From the NCBI GenBank assembly GCA_964423615.1, contig CAYRFQ010000001.1:248001-312000 (forward strand): 64,000 nt of DNA. The letters run 5' to 3'. Positions 18,770 to 27,976 of this stretch are shown here, piece after piece. Origin of the DNA: CAYRFQ01 sp964423615. GTDB taxonomy: Bacteria; Planctomycetota; Planctomycetia; Gemmatales; Gemmataceae. Both the position numbers and the translations under genes were made by a program. The notes under the pieces are model-generated. The model searched no databases. It saw nothing but the letters and a program-made list of their open reading frames with translations, and was not told where the DNA came from. Each line of letters opens with the position of its first letter. The first letter of the stretch is position 1.

Positions 18770-21139
18770 ATGCGAACAAAACGATGTATAGAATGTGGAG
18801 CAAACGTCGAGTTGGACTCTCGTGGTGGTCCCGAAACATGCCCAGAGTGCTCGTCACTGCTCGAAGGCTCTCGTGAGAGCCTGTTGACTTCGAGTCGTCC
18901 TCGCAATCAGGATCTCTTCTCCGTCCAGACCCTTGAGGAAGACGCTCCAGAAGAAACCTCTCGCGAAGCTCGTCCGAGGACGCACGACAATGAGGACCAA
19001 CGTCGTGTTCGGACCGACACCCGGAGCACTCGGCGAGATCGTTATGAAGATGAGGACCGAGGCCGGAGACGCGACCGACGTGATGAAGAAGATGACTACC
19101 AGCGTCGTGGGAGACATCGTGATGACGATTACTTCGACGATGAGGACATGGAGAGTCGGCTATCTCGCAGGCAGCGAGAGGACATCAAAGAGGCCGTCGA
19201 TGGCTGGCGTGGGCTCATGTTGAAGTGGCTACTCGGTTGCTCAGGACTCTGCATGTTCCTGATTTTGATCACTTTTTTCTTCAACCAACTTTTCTTGTTT
19301 GGAATTCTGTTCGGTCTTGTGATCGTCGCTCTCGGCTTTCAAACGGGTGCCATTTCTGTCCGAGTCAAAAATGGTGAGCCCGGTTCCAACTTCAAGCCCG
19401 GGATGGTTGCCTGGATCTTCCCGCTCATCGGCTTCACGTCGTACCCACATCCCCTCCTTTTTTTGATCTTGGGGCTCGGCACTTCTGTTGGTTCACTTTG
19501 CATCTATGCCCTCGGCGAAGCGCCCAAACAAACGGAATCGAAATCACGAAAAGTCGCCGCAGCACCCGTTCGGAATAAACCCAATGGACCAATCGTCCCG
19601 CCACCGCGCAATCCCATTCGTCCGAACTGGCCACGACCAGGTCCACCAATCAAACCAAACCCTGGACCTGGACCAGTTGTCCCCAAAGTCGAAAGGCTGA
19701 CCTACCCACCTCCACCACCGACACCAGGTTTTCAGACGCCTCCAACGGCCAAGGACATTTCTGGGTTGGTCGGATATTGGAATTTCGACAAAGGCGTAGG
19801 GACGACGGCGGTGGACGTCTCGGGCAACGGACAAGACGCTCAAATCCATGAAGGGAAATGGGTCGAAGGGGTCCGAGGAAAGGGACTCGAACTCAATGGC
19901 GTGACGGCGGATGTGACGATTCCCAATTCTGCAAAACTCAACTTCGCGAAGAACCAAGGCTTCACAATTGCAGGTTGGGTCAAACTGGCGTCAGGGGGCG
20001 AGGAAGGAACGATCTTAGCATTCGTCAACACGAAAGGACGCTCGCTCATCCTCCTGGAAGTGTCCAAGGGGCAACCTGTTGCGAAGATTCGCAAAGACAG
20101 TTCTGGATTCGACACGGGCGTTCGTGGTAACGACCAATTGCCTCCTGGACGTTGGCAGCACCTCGCGATGGCTCGACATCCCGACGGAACACTCGAACTT
20201 TTCGTCAACGGTGAATCCGTGAAGAGGGCCAAACACAGGGCCCATTTTGCGGTTGCGGATGGCATTGTGAAAACGGACAGTCGGGCCATCGGAAAGTACC
20301 TACGCCACTCCCGGTTGCATCGAAACGAGAGACGGCCCTTCAAAGGTATGTTAGATGAATTCTGTATTTTTGATCGAGTGTTGACAGAGCGAGCAGTTAT
20401 TGTCCTCGCCGGACGACTCGATCCAATGTACCTCGCGGGTAAGATCGAACCACCTCGAGTCACAAAAATGCCTGGCTTGCTCGCCCATTGGAGTTTCGAC
20501 GAAGGAAAAGGAGAAATCGTTGTCGATGGGTCCGACAACCGGCTTCTCGGAACATTGAAAGGGGCGAAATGGGTCGATGGTGTGGTGGGAAAGGCCGTGG
20601 AGTTCGACGGAAAGTCCACGTACCTCAAATTCGAGCGGTCGCCGAAGATGAACTTTCCCAAGAACGGGCCTTTCACGATCACCGGGTGGGTCAAGCCGGC
20701 TGAGACCGAAGGGACCATTCTTTCCTTTCGCAATGGCAAGGAAGATGGCGGGCTGATCGATCTCCACATGCATCAAGGAAAACTCCACGTCCAAGTTCGC
20801 CAGGATGGCTCGATTTTTTCCCCGACCCAAATCCAGAGCGTTGTGCTGCCTCAGGGAAAATGGTCTCATTTCCTCCTGTCACGAAATCCCAACGGGAACG
20901 TCACTCTGTTGCTCAACGGAAAAGGTGGGATAAGTAGGAATACGCCGTTGTACCGTCACTCGAAAGGACCCATCTCCGCGGATCTTTGCGTTCTGGGATG
21001 TGAGAAATACTGGGTCGACAAGAACTACCGCGGAGCGAACGAAGACCGTCGATGGTTCCGTGGAGCCGTCGACGAACTATATGTCTTCGGGCGGGAATTG
21101 AACACAGAAGAACTTGCGACTCTATTGGCCAGAAAATAG
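18770..21139 (+). CDS. Zinc-ribbon/membrane protein with two LamG-like domains
   Basis: The 789-residue product begins with a zinc ribbon (CIECGAN...CPEC, residues 5-27), followed by a low-complexity Arg/Asp/Glu region, then hydrophobic segments at about 158-195 (FLILITFFFNQLFLFGILFGLV) and 215-245, and a Pro-rich linker (about 265-325). Two concanavalin/LamG-type domains follow (about 328-550 and 560-789), each opening GLxxxWxFDxGxG and containing a GFTIAGWVK / PFTITGWVK strand and a DELYVFGREL-type end. The N-terminus should be cytoplasmic and the LamG domains outside, probably binding glycans or proteins. This layout is common in planctomycete surface proteins; the ligand is unknown. The ABC ATPase gene starts 34 bp downstream. 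Confidence 0.85.
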   Translation: MRTKRCIECGANVELDSRGGPETCPECSSLLEGSRESLLTSSRPRNQDLFSVQTLEEDAPEETSREARPRTHDNEDQRRVRTDTRSTRRDRYEDEDRGRRRDRRDEEDDYQRRGRHRDDDYFDDEDMESRLSRRQREDIKEAVDGWRGLMLKWLLGCSGLCMFLILITFFFNQLFLFGILFGLVIVALGFQTGAISVRVKNGEPGSNFKPGMVAWIFPLIGFTSYPHPLLFLILGLGTSVGSLCIYALGEAPKQTESKSRKVAAAPVRNKPNGPIVPPPRNPIRPNWPRPGPPIKPNPGPGPVVPKVERLTYPPPPPTPGFQTPPTAKDISGLVGYWNFDKGVGTTAVDVSGNGQDAQIHEGKWVEGVRGKGLELNGVTADVTIPNSAKLNFAKNQGFTIAGWVKLASGGEEGTILAFVNTKGRSLILLEVSKGQPVAKIRKDSSGFDTGVRGNDQLPPGRWQHLAMARHPDGTLELFVNGESVKRAKHRAHFAVADGIVKTDSRAIGKYLRHSRLHRNERRPFKGMLDEFCIFDRVLTERAVIVLAGRLDPMYLAGKIEPPRVTKMPGLLAHWSFDEGKGEIVVDGSDNRLLGTLKGAKWVDGVVGKAVEFDGKSTYLKFERSPKMNFPKNGPFTITGWVKPAETEGTILSFRNGKEDGGLIDLHMHQGKLHVQVRQDGSIFSPTQIQSVVLPQGKWSHFLLSRNPNGNVTLLLNGKGGISRNTPLYRHSKGPISADLCVLGCEKYWVDKNYRGANEDRRWFRGAVDELYVFGRELNTEELATLLARK

Positions 21140-21173
21140 CTACTTCGATTGATGGCCCGAGAGGCATTCCAAC

Positions 21174-21980
21174 ATGGACGACTATCCGATCATTGTCACC
21201 AACTTGACCAAGCGCTATGGCGATCGACTCGTCCTTGACCAGGTGGGTTTTCGGGTCGAGCCCGCCGAGACTGTCGCGTTGATTGGGCCAAGCGGTGGCG
21301 GGAAATCGACTCTGCTGCGTTGTCTGAACGGCTTGACCGATTTTAACGAAGGAGAAGTCAGCGTTGGCCCTTACCACATTCGAGCGCAAGACCCAAGGAA
21401 CAAACGACAGGAAGCAATACAACAAATCCGACGTCGTTTCGGAATGATCTTCCAAGATTTCCAATTATTTCCTCACCTCACCGCGATCCAAAACGTAACC
21501 GAAGCACCCACACGAGTCTTGAACTTACCGCACGTCAAAGCACGCCAACAGGCAACGGAACTGCTCCAACGAGTCGGGCTCGGCGGACATCTCGACGCAT
21601 GGCCACAGAGCCTGTCGGGGGGACAGAAACAGAGGGTCGCCATCGCCCGTGCATTGGCCATGAATCCTCGAGGGTTACTCTGCGACGAAATCACAAGCGC
21701 ACTCGACCCGGAGCTGAAAATCGGCGTCTTGGCGATCCTCGATGCCTTGCGGGCCGAAGGCTTGACGTTGATCGTGGTCACTCACGAGATTGGTTTTGCC
21801 CGACAAGTCGCCGACCGGGTGCTGGTCCTCGCCGATGGAAAAATCATCGAGGAAGGCCCTCCGTCGGAAGTGATCGACAACCCAAAGGTCCAACGAACCA
21901 AGACATTTTTGCACTGCGTGCTCGAGGGCATCTTATCGAAAGACAACCCAAACGAGGTCCAAGCGAGTGGAGAACTTTAG
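21174..21980 (+). CDS. ABC transporter ATP-binding protein, polar amino acid type
   Basis: The 268-residue ATPase has Walker A GPSGGGKST (residues 38-46), a Q-loop FQDFQLFPHLT, signature LSGGQKQR, Walker B LLCDEITSALDP and switch histidine in VVTHEIGFARQVADRV. The sequence is of the GlnQ/HisP type that energises polar amino acid uptake. No permease or binding protein gene adjoins it, which is unusual for this class: upstream is a LamG protein and downstream a convergent pseudogene. Its 3' end overlaps that pseudogene by about 48 bp. Confidence 0.92.
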   Translation: MDDYPIIVTNLTKRYGDRLVLDQVGFRVEPAETVALIGPSGGGKSTLLRCLNGLTDFNEGEVSVGPYHIRAQDPRNKRQEAIQQIRRRFGMIFQDFQLFPHLTAIQNVTEAPTRVLNLPHVKARQQATELLQRVGLGGHLDAWPQSLSGGQKQRVAIARALAMNPRGLLCDEITSALDPELKIGVLAILDALRAEGLTLIVVTHEIGFARQVADRVLVLADGKIIEEGPPSEVIDNPKVQRTKTFLHCVLEGILSKDNPNEVQASGEL

Positions 21981-22659
21981 GAACGAAACAACCGAACAGG
22001 ACTCATCCTTTCCCCAATCCCACCAGAAGTACCAATAATCCGACGATAGCAAACTCGCGGCCAACGCAACCACCGTTTCCGTTCCTTGAGCCACGATATC
22101 ACAGGAGTAGTGACATTGTTCCCGCGCCAAAGCCATAGCTTTTGCGCGTGTCAACGGAGGGTCACCCACTCGACACTCAATGGTGTCGTGGGACAAGGTG
22201 ACTATTTCCATGCGATATTTTGGAGCCCAGTAACGCATCATGGCACAGTGAAACGCAGGATCCTGTCAACTGTTAAAATTCCCGAAACGAACGGCCGCCG
22301 GCAACACACAGGAATGCTCGATCTCCGCCAAACCGATGATGACTTCATCATAAATTCTACCTCTATAATCCCTGTGGGCGCAGACATCACCGACTGGCGA
22401 CCCAAGAGGCCATTCCCCCCACGATCTCTTCTGTCTCCTCCCCTTGAGAAAGCCACTCGGGGATGTCTATCTTGTCGGACTCCGCGATGATCTTTTCGCA
22501 AGTGCGCTCGTCATTCTCGGCAGACTCTTCCAGATAAAGATAGCTGTCCTCGCGACCGATCAAGAACGGATACTTCCCCGAGGTCGGAAACTGTTGACGC
22601 AGCCTCCGGAGTTCTCGTAACGCCTGCCTACCCGGACAGGGAATCGTTTCGAAGTCCAT
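21933..22659 (-). pseudogene. DUF4253 protein, frameshifted and with an internal stop
   Basis: Starting at ATG 22659 the frame encodes MDFETIPCPGRQALRELR... to ...EETEEIVGG, then should shift at a run of six G (about 22415-22420, minus strand) into a frame reading EWPLGSPVGDVCAHRDYRGR, then IYDEVIIGLAEIEH...VRFGNFNS, TGA (22266-22268), QDPAFHCAMMRYW and on to SDYWYFWWDWGKD. The pieces joined in this order give a normal DUF4253 protein (AMMRYW...EIV...RV..PP.TRA.A.ALAREQ...DIV.QGTET...ALAASLL.SDYWYFWWD). One frameshift plus one nonsense codon indicates inactivation, unless the poly-G shift is a sequencing error. The C-terminal 102 codons alone are open and could be mistaken for a gene. Confidence 0.72.
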
Positions 22660-22767
22660 CCCCTTAGTCCTCCGAACAAGTAAGTAGCTTGTGAATACGC
22701 GTTCTTGAATCGTTCTGCAGATATTACCACGGGCGGCAGTTGGGTACCGCATCGTTAGAATGGTTGC

Positions 22768-23082
22768 TCAAGTTTCGTTGAGTTTATCGAGTTGGGTTTC
22801 CCAGAACTGCCTATACTTTTCCACAAAGCTTGCAGCTTCTTTCAAGGGTTCAGCCACGAGCCGACATAACCGCGACCGCCCCTGTCGCTCTTGCTTGATC
22901 AAGCCAGCTTGCTCCAATACACGAAGGTGTTTGGAGACACCTGGCAAACTGATATCAAGTGGCTCGGCCAGTTGCGCTACTGTCTTTTCCCCTTCTGCGA
23001 GGCTCAGGAGGATCGTGCGACGTGTTGGGTCCGATAAGGCAAAGAACGTGTGATCCAATGGCTGGCTTCTTTGGTGAACCAT
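22768..23082 (-). CDS. ArsR-family winged-helix transcriptional regulator
   Basis: The 104-residue product has the ArsR/SmtB opening FFALSDPTRRTILLSLAEGEKTVAQLAEPL, recognition helix SLPGVSKHLRVLEQAGLI, and wing KQERQGRSRLCRL. It lacks the metal-binding ELCVCDL cysteines of ArsR/SmtB, so it belongs to the branch usually paired with an SRPBCC (AHSA1) protein; no such partner gene is adjacent here. It probably represses its own promoter and a distant target. Confidence 0.9.
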   Translation of the reverse strand: MVHQRSQPLDHTFFALSDPTRRTILLSLAEGEKTVAQLAEPLDISLPGVSKHLRVLEQAGLIKQERQGRSRLCRLVAEPLKEAASFVEKYRQFWETQLDKLNET

Positions 23083-23453
23083 TTAGTTAAACGATCATCG
23101 AAGGTCGTGCAGGTGTCAACAGGAGTTCCGGTTTCGATCGTGCTAACCGGCGTGTTAAAGATCGCCATACTCAGTGTAAGCACGAAATCAAACTCATTTC
23201 CGCTGAAACCAAACGAACCAACATTTGTGGTTGAATACGTGATGGAAGTGTCGTCGTCGAGGAACTCTTGACCAATCCTGACCGAGACCAATCTCCATGG
23301 CCCGAATTCTTCCATGCGAATCCCTACCTCCAAAAAGCTAGAACCTATTCAAAACTGGCTTCAGTTCCTTGGCTCCTCCCATTGAGCCAGGTTCGTCAAG
23401 TAGTCACCGTTCGTTCGCCAAAGAACATTGGTTGTTCCGGGGACCGGTCGGGA
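23083..23453. other. Intergenic region, no supported gene
   Basis: A 371-bp spacer between glnS and the arsR-type gene. A minus-strand frame (to 23333) overlaps the arsR coding region and has no recognisable product, so I do not call it. Confidence 0.45.
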
Positions 23454-25199
23454 CTAACGTTTTGTTTCTTTCTTCTCAATCTTCGCCCAACTGTCGTTAA
23501 GCGTCACGGTCCTATTGAAAACGAGTTGCTCGTGGGTCGAGTCCGGGTCGACACAAAAATATCCCACACGTTCGAACTGGTACTGGTTCCCTGGGTCGGC
23601 CCCAAGCAGCGAGGGTTCGACCTTGCAGTTCTTCAGGATTGTCAGCGAATCTGGATTCAAGTTGTCCTTCCAGTCGCCATCCTCGTCGAGACCTTCGTCC
23701 GGTGTCGCCGTGGCGAGTAAGGTTTCGTAAAGGCGAACCTCGGCGTCGAGAGCATGATTCGCAGACACCCAGTGGATGGTCCCTTTGACCTTGCGACCAT
23801 CGGGCGCCTTGCCCCCGAGCGTTTCGGGATCATACGTACATCTCAGTTCGATGATGTTACCGTCGTCATCCTTGATGACTTCCTCACACTTGATGAAGTA
23901 GGCCCATCGGAGTCGGACTTCTTTGCCGGGTGCAAGTCGGAAATACTTCTTCGGAGGGTCCTCGCGAAAATCGTCTCGTTCGATGTACAACTCGCGCGAA
24001 AATGGAATTATTCGTTTACCAACGGATTCGTCCTCAGGATTGTTCACACCTTCGAGTTCTTTCACCTCTCCTTCCGGAAAGTTGGTGATGACGACCTTGA
24101 GTGGATTCATCACAGCGAACGCCCTCAAGGCACGTTTGTTGAGGTCCTGGCGGATGAAGAACTCGAGTTTCTGGAATTCGATTACGCCATTGAACTTGGC
24201 AACCCCGATGTCCTCGCAAAACGCTCGCAAGGCTTCGGGAGTGTAGCCCCGACGCCGCATTCCCGAGATCGTTGGCATACGTGGATCGTCCCAACCACTA
24301 ACAGCACCGGACTTCACAAGTTCCAGGAGTTTCCTCTTACTCATAACCATGTAAGTAACATTAAGCCGTGCGAACTCGATTTGTCGAGGCTTGTAGATGT
24401 CGATCGCTTCCAAGAACCACTCATAAAGCGGCCTGTGGTTTTCAAATTCCAACGTGCAAATCGAGTGCGTAATGCCCTCGATCGAATCGGACTGACCGTG
24501 GGCATAATCATACATGGGGTAGATACACCACTTGTTTCCAGTCCGGTGGTGTTCCGCGTGTAGGATGCGATACAACACCGGGTCGCGAAGATTCATGTTC
24601 GGGGACGCCATGTCGATCCTGGCACGCAAAACCTTGCTCCCGTCGGGGAACTCGCCGTTCTTCATGCGTTCGAAAAGGTCGAGATTCTCCTCTGGTGGGC
24701 GATCACGGTAGGGACTGTGGGTTCCGGGAGATGTCAAATTACCTCGACCCTTTCGAATATCTTCAGGTGTTTGCTCATCGACATAAGCGTTACCTTCTTT
24801 GATTAGCTTTATAGCCCATTCGTACAGCTGCTCAAAGTAGTCAGATGCGTAAAACATGCCGTCCCACTCAAAACCGAGCCACCGAACGTCTTCCATGATT
24901 GACTCGACGTATTCGGTCTCTTCCTTCGTCGGATTGGTGTCATCCATCCGAAGATTACACTTACCGTTAAATTTTTCTTTCAGGCCAAAATTGAGGCAGA
25001 TGGACTTGGCATGCCCAATGTGAAGGTAACCGTTGGGTTCAGGAGGGAATCTCGTGTGAACTCGGTCAAAGCGTCCTTTTTGCAAATCCTCTGTAATTGC
25101 TTGCTCCACGAAGTTTAACCGGACTGGGGCCTCGCTGTTCGTGCTCGATTCAGGCGTGCTTTCGTTAGGCGTCTCTTTGGGGTTTTTGGCTTCGGACAT
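23454..25199 (-). CDS. glnS: Glutaminyl-tRNA synthetase
   Basis: Class I synthetase that charges tRNA-Gln with glutamine. The 581-residue product shows the HIGH signature PPEPNGYLHIGHAK (about residue 53), the dinucleotide-fold motif LRMDDTNPTKEETEYVESI, the KMSKS-like VMSKRKL, and the C-terminal anticodon-binding beta-barrels (FRLAPGKEVRLRWAYFI, NPDSLTILKNCKVEPSL). The bacterial/eukaryotic GlnRS rather than GluRS assignment rests on these. The start at 25199 gives an N-terminus (MSEAKNPKETPNES) of typical length; the frame is open upstream to 25370 but looks non-coding. Confidence 0.96.
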   Translation of the reverse strand: MSEAKNPKETPNESTPESSTNSEAPVRLNFVEQAITEDLQKGRFDRVHTRFPPEPNGYLHIGHAKSICLNFGLKEKFNGKCNLRMDDTNPTKEETEYVESIMEDVRWLGFEWDGMFYASDYFEQLYEWAIKLIKEGNAYVDEQTPEDIRKGRGNLTSPGTHSPYRDRPPEENLDLFERMKNGEFPDGSKVLRARIDMASPNMNLRDPVLYRILHAEHHRTGNKWCIYPMYDYAHGQSDSIEGITHSICTLEFENHRPLYEWFLEAIDIYKPRQIEFARLNVTYMVMSKRKLLELVKSGAVSGWDDPRMPTISGMRRRGYTPEALRAFCEDIGVAKFNGVIEFQKLEFFIRQDLNKRALRAFAVMNPLKVVITNFPEGEVKELEGVNNPEDESVGKRIIPFSRELYIERDDFREDPPKKYFRLAPGKEVRLRWAYFIKCEEVIKDDDGNIIELRCTYDPETLGGKAPDGRKVKGTIHWVSANHALDAEVRLYETLLATATPDEGLDEDGDWKDNLNPDSLTILKNCKVEPSLLGADPGNQYQFERVGYFCVDPDSTHEQLVFNRTVTLNDSWAKIEKKETKR

Positions 25200-25557
25200 G
25201 GCTTTGTGCGGACCTTTGTACGAGGTTCGGAATGCGGTTGCTTCGTGGAGAGGCTTTTCAGTGGAAAACAAGCAAAACTTAGATTCTTGTCGTCTCTGAA
25301 GGACGCAATTGGTCGCCGAGAAGTTCGAGTGAGCTTGGTGTCCTTCGAGGTACTTTCGTGATTGTATCAACCGTGGCAGTTTTGCGGTATACAGCCAGAT
25401 TCGTTGACCAGGCGTGCCTGGGTAACGTCCAAATCACACGCAATAGCCAACGGTTGATTGGGACATCTCTCCACGCATAATCCCCTTGACAAAAGGGGCA
25501 ACCTACGTCAGTGTATGATTGGAAAATATAACAATTTAGACCAAGGAGGGTCAGGTC
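25200..25557. other. Divergent intergenic region
   Basis: A 358-bp spacer between glnS (minus) and a small gene (plus). It contains a short perfect inverted repeat CCCCTT-GACAA-AAGGGG at 25484-25500, about 60 bp before the small gene, which may be part of its promoter or an operator. Confidence 0.45.
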
Positions 25558-25830
25558 ATGTTCTACCAAACTGAAAGTAAGCCCCAGGGCTGGCGAGCCA
25601 TCGCTGTCTTCGATGATCGTCCCGAACAGCTAATCTACTTGGGCCGCTCCTCAACGCAAGTTCGTGGTGGTTTTGTGGGAGCCTATTTCGAACTGCTCGA
25701 TGACGAAGAGCGTGAGCATGTCCGTTCGATCGCTCTCGAACGTTGGCACGGTGCCCCGGATTCCGGAAAGTGGATGCATCAAACTACGCTTAATATCCCA
25801 ACAAAGACGAAATTGGCCGCAAGCGCTTAG
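25558..25830 (+). CDS. Small protein of unknown function
   Basis: The 90-residue product (MFYQTESKPQGWRAIAVFDDRPEQ...) has no signal peptide, membrane segment or known motif; it looks like a compact alpha/beta domain. The start is well supported by AAGGAGGG eight bases upstream. A strong hairpin terminator follows 160 bp downstream. Reading-frame quality and the ribosome-binding site make it a likely real gene, with function unknown. Confidence 0.75.
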   Translation: MFYQTESKPQGWRAIAVFDDRPEQLIYLGRSSTQVRGGFVGAYFELLDDEEREHVRSIALERWHGAPDSGKWMHQTTLNIPTKTKLAASA

Positions 25831-26446
25831 TGCAACTACTTATCCCTAGGCAAACACTTCCCGCAGTTTGCTCCGAACAGGCCCCGTCGATTTGCTGGAA
25901 GATCATTTCCGTCCTGATGGATCGAAATGGTTCTAAAAAGATCGGATACTCAAGTTGTGTAGATGCTCCCACTTTTGCGAACAATAAGAAGACCTCGGAG
26001 CGGTTTTTTGTCCGAAACACAAAAACCACTCCGAGGTCGTTTTATTTTCGTCGAAAAATTCTCGAGTCCGATTCCGACTTTCGCGACGAGAAAGTAACGA
26101 ATAGTGTGAGGGTTTTTAGGAAACAGTAAACTTTTGTACAATGAAAAGGAGACAGCCTCACCTCTCCGGGGTTGCATTCGGCACTTAGAACCCAAACAAT
26201 AAAATCAGAAAGGACTCGCGTCCACCGTCCACAACTTTGGCTCCCCACATCGGGAAGCGAATCGACCGGGCGGAGATTGAAAATGGTCTCGGCTGCGGTA
26301 GCGGACAGTTCTCGCCGAACTTAACGCTAGCGAAGCTCACGCCAGGAGGGCAACGCGTGACTTTTTGCAAAAATTGTGAGCTTGGAGAGACCAAAAAAGT
26401 TTGATCACCATTGTTAACGTCACTTTAGCGACGAGGGATAAACCTC
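25831..26446. other. Intergenic region with a strong hairpin
   Basis: A 616-bp spacer. The only clear element is the hairpin at 25991-26038. The rest, including the 400 bp upstream of the next gene, shows no gene or confident promoter. Confidence 0.5.
25991..26038. terminator. Strong bidirectional terminator-type hairpin
   Basis: GACCTCGGAGCGGTTTTT pairs with AAAAACCACTCCGAGGTC with one mismatch across a 12-base loop, and GTTTTATTTT follows. The A/T-rich stem base and U-tract fit an intrinsic terminator working for the small gene at 25558. Confidence 0.8.
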
Positions 26447-27265
26447 ATGAACCCGTATAGCTCCCTGATCTGCGATGATTTTGGTATCTACGTTTACGCC
26501 AACACCAAGATGGAGCTGCCGACCCGTCGCGAAACCGTTCTTCATTTCTTCGATACCATACGCAAAATGTACCCGAAGATGACCGAATTCGACACGCGCG
26601 AATCCGGAGAATACGTTCTTGAAGAAGATCGCGAAGAAGGAACCTATCGGTGGGCTGCGCTGGAGCCTCGCCGCTTCTCGTCGGGAATCTACAACCCCGA
26701 CAGCATGGAGGACGCTGATAACTACCACCAACGAATCCTTGAGGTCGCACCCTACCACCTTGATTTCCACCTGCTCGATTGCAGCGCGTTGGACGTGATG
26801 TTTGCCTTCGACTTGAACTGCTCGGGAAACCATGACGAGGTCGTCACAGAGGCTTTGGGACTCCACCCGGCACTCGAAAACCTGTTGGGTGACACGCACG
26901 CAAAAGTTCTCGACTACCAGCCTTCACTCATGATTTCCCTGGACGAATCTTGTCGGCTGCAAGGACGACTCCATATCGAAACACGCACCAATCCTTACCA
27001 GGTCCGCACAAACCAGTACTCCGACGTACCGATTACCGTCTACTTTCGGCTCCGGCAATACTGGGATGGACAAGCGATTACGTCGCTGAACGAGCCAATG
27101 AGCGAAGACCGCCTTCCAAGCCTGAACACTGGCAAACCAGAAGACGTCGTGGCGGCTCTGCAAGAATCCTACCGCAACCAAAGACGGATGTGCCAAGAGA
27201 TCGTCGACGAACACATCGTTCCTGCGATCCTACAGCCGCTGTCACAAACGATCAAAGCGCGCTAG
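26447..27265 (+). CDS. Conserved hypothetical cytoplasmic protein
   Basis: The 272-residue product (MNPYSSLICDDFGIYVYANTK...) is soluble, acidic and has no motif I recognise. GAGGG precedes the ATG by 8-12 bases. A perfect 13-bp-stem terminator follows immediately. A 104-bp segment of the gene (27041-27144, about residues 199-232) is repeated 372 bp downstream as a fragment with five differences, so a second copy once existed here. No neighbours suggest a role. Confidence 0.78.
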   Translation: MNPYSSLICDDFGIYVYANTKMELPTRRETVLHFFDTIRKMYPKMTEFDTRESGEYVLEEDREEGTYRWAALEPRRFSSGIYNPDSMEDADNYHQRILEVAPYHLDFHLLDCSALDVMFAFDLNCSGNHDEVVTEALGLHPALENLLGDTHAKVLDYQPSLMISLDESCRLQGRLHIETRTNPYQVRTNQYSDVPITVYFRLRQYWDGQAITSLNEPMSEDRLPSLNTGKPEDVVAALQESYRNQRRMCQEIVDEHIVPAILQPLSQTIKAR

Positions 27266-27287
27266 TGACTTCTGAATCCAGAAAAGT

Positions 27288-27336
27288 AATCAGGCCACCG
27301 TCTGCTAAGAAGCATGGCGGTGGCCTGATTTCTTTT
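27288..27336 (+). terminator. Intrinsic terminator
   Basis: AATCAGGCCACCG and CGGTGGCCTGATT form a perfect 13-bp stem, followed by TCTTTT. It lies just after the stop of the hypothetical gene at 26447. Confidence 0.85.
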
Positions 27337-27412
27337 GCAGACCACAAAAGAACGAGCAGATCCAAGTTGGTCAGTCAGACGCTCCGACAAAACAACTTCC
27401 GAAATGATCGAT

Positions 27413-27516
27413 TACTTTCGGCTCTGGCAATACTGGGATGGACAAGCCATTACGTCGCTGAACGAACCAATGAGCGAAGACCGTCTTCCAAGCCAGAACA
27501 CTGGCAAACCAGAAGA
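27413..27516 (+). pseudogene. Duplicated fragment of the upstream hypothetical gene
   Basis: These 104 bp match 27041-27144 with five substitutions. In the gene's frame three of the five are synonymous, so the fragment probably derives from a paralogue that was once under selection. Flanking sequence is not homologous. Confidence 0.8.
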
Positions 27517-27976
27517 GGATGGGATGGCGGTCTGGGGTCGAGGATGTTGTGGTTGGGTGAGCCATATCCCTGAAAGTAGAGAGTCTGGACACCGAGCGAA
27601 AGGCCTATACAGTCCGAGTTTTAAAATTATCCGAGGAAGGAAAATTGACACATACCCGAGGCTTTGAATTGGTTGGATCGTTTGGGTGAGTGGGAGCGTC
27701 GTTGGTCGTTGTGACGTATGATTCGAGTTCTACGTGAAGGTATACTCAACGCTACAATTAACACCGACTCCGCAGACGAACCGGAGTTGATCGAAATGGT
27801 TCAGACGCTGAAAAAGTGGGCTAAATTGGCCTCTTAAACACCCGATGAGTGCCGAACAGGTATGTGTGCAAAAGATCACTAAACTTTGCGAACGTTCAGA
27901 TTAAGAAGGATTGAGCATGGAGTCACGAGGAGGGATCGGTGAGAAGGACACCATCTGATTGGTTTCGCTCATTGCA
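27517..27976. other. Region with no confirmed gene
   Basis: This stretch between the fragment and the SpoIIE-type gene contains a 39-codon plus-strand frame at 27718-27837 (MIRVLREGILNATINTDSAD...), which might be a gene remnant but has no clear ribosome-binding site or family. Confidence 0.4.

Noticed and set aside
21933..22241. A separate 102-residue gene on the minus strand
   Set aside because: Its sequence is the C-terminal part of DUF4253, and the missing N-terminal part lies upstream in other frames, so it belongs to one broken gene.
23004..23333. A 109-codon minus-strand frame upstream of the arsR-type gene
   Set aside because: It overlaps the arsR coding region by 79 bp in another frame, lacks a ribosome-binding site and resembles no family.
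25486..25518. Sigma-70 promoter TTGACA...TATGAT before the small gene at 25558
   Set aside because: The spacer is about 22 bp, too long for a normal -35/-10 pair.
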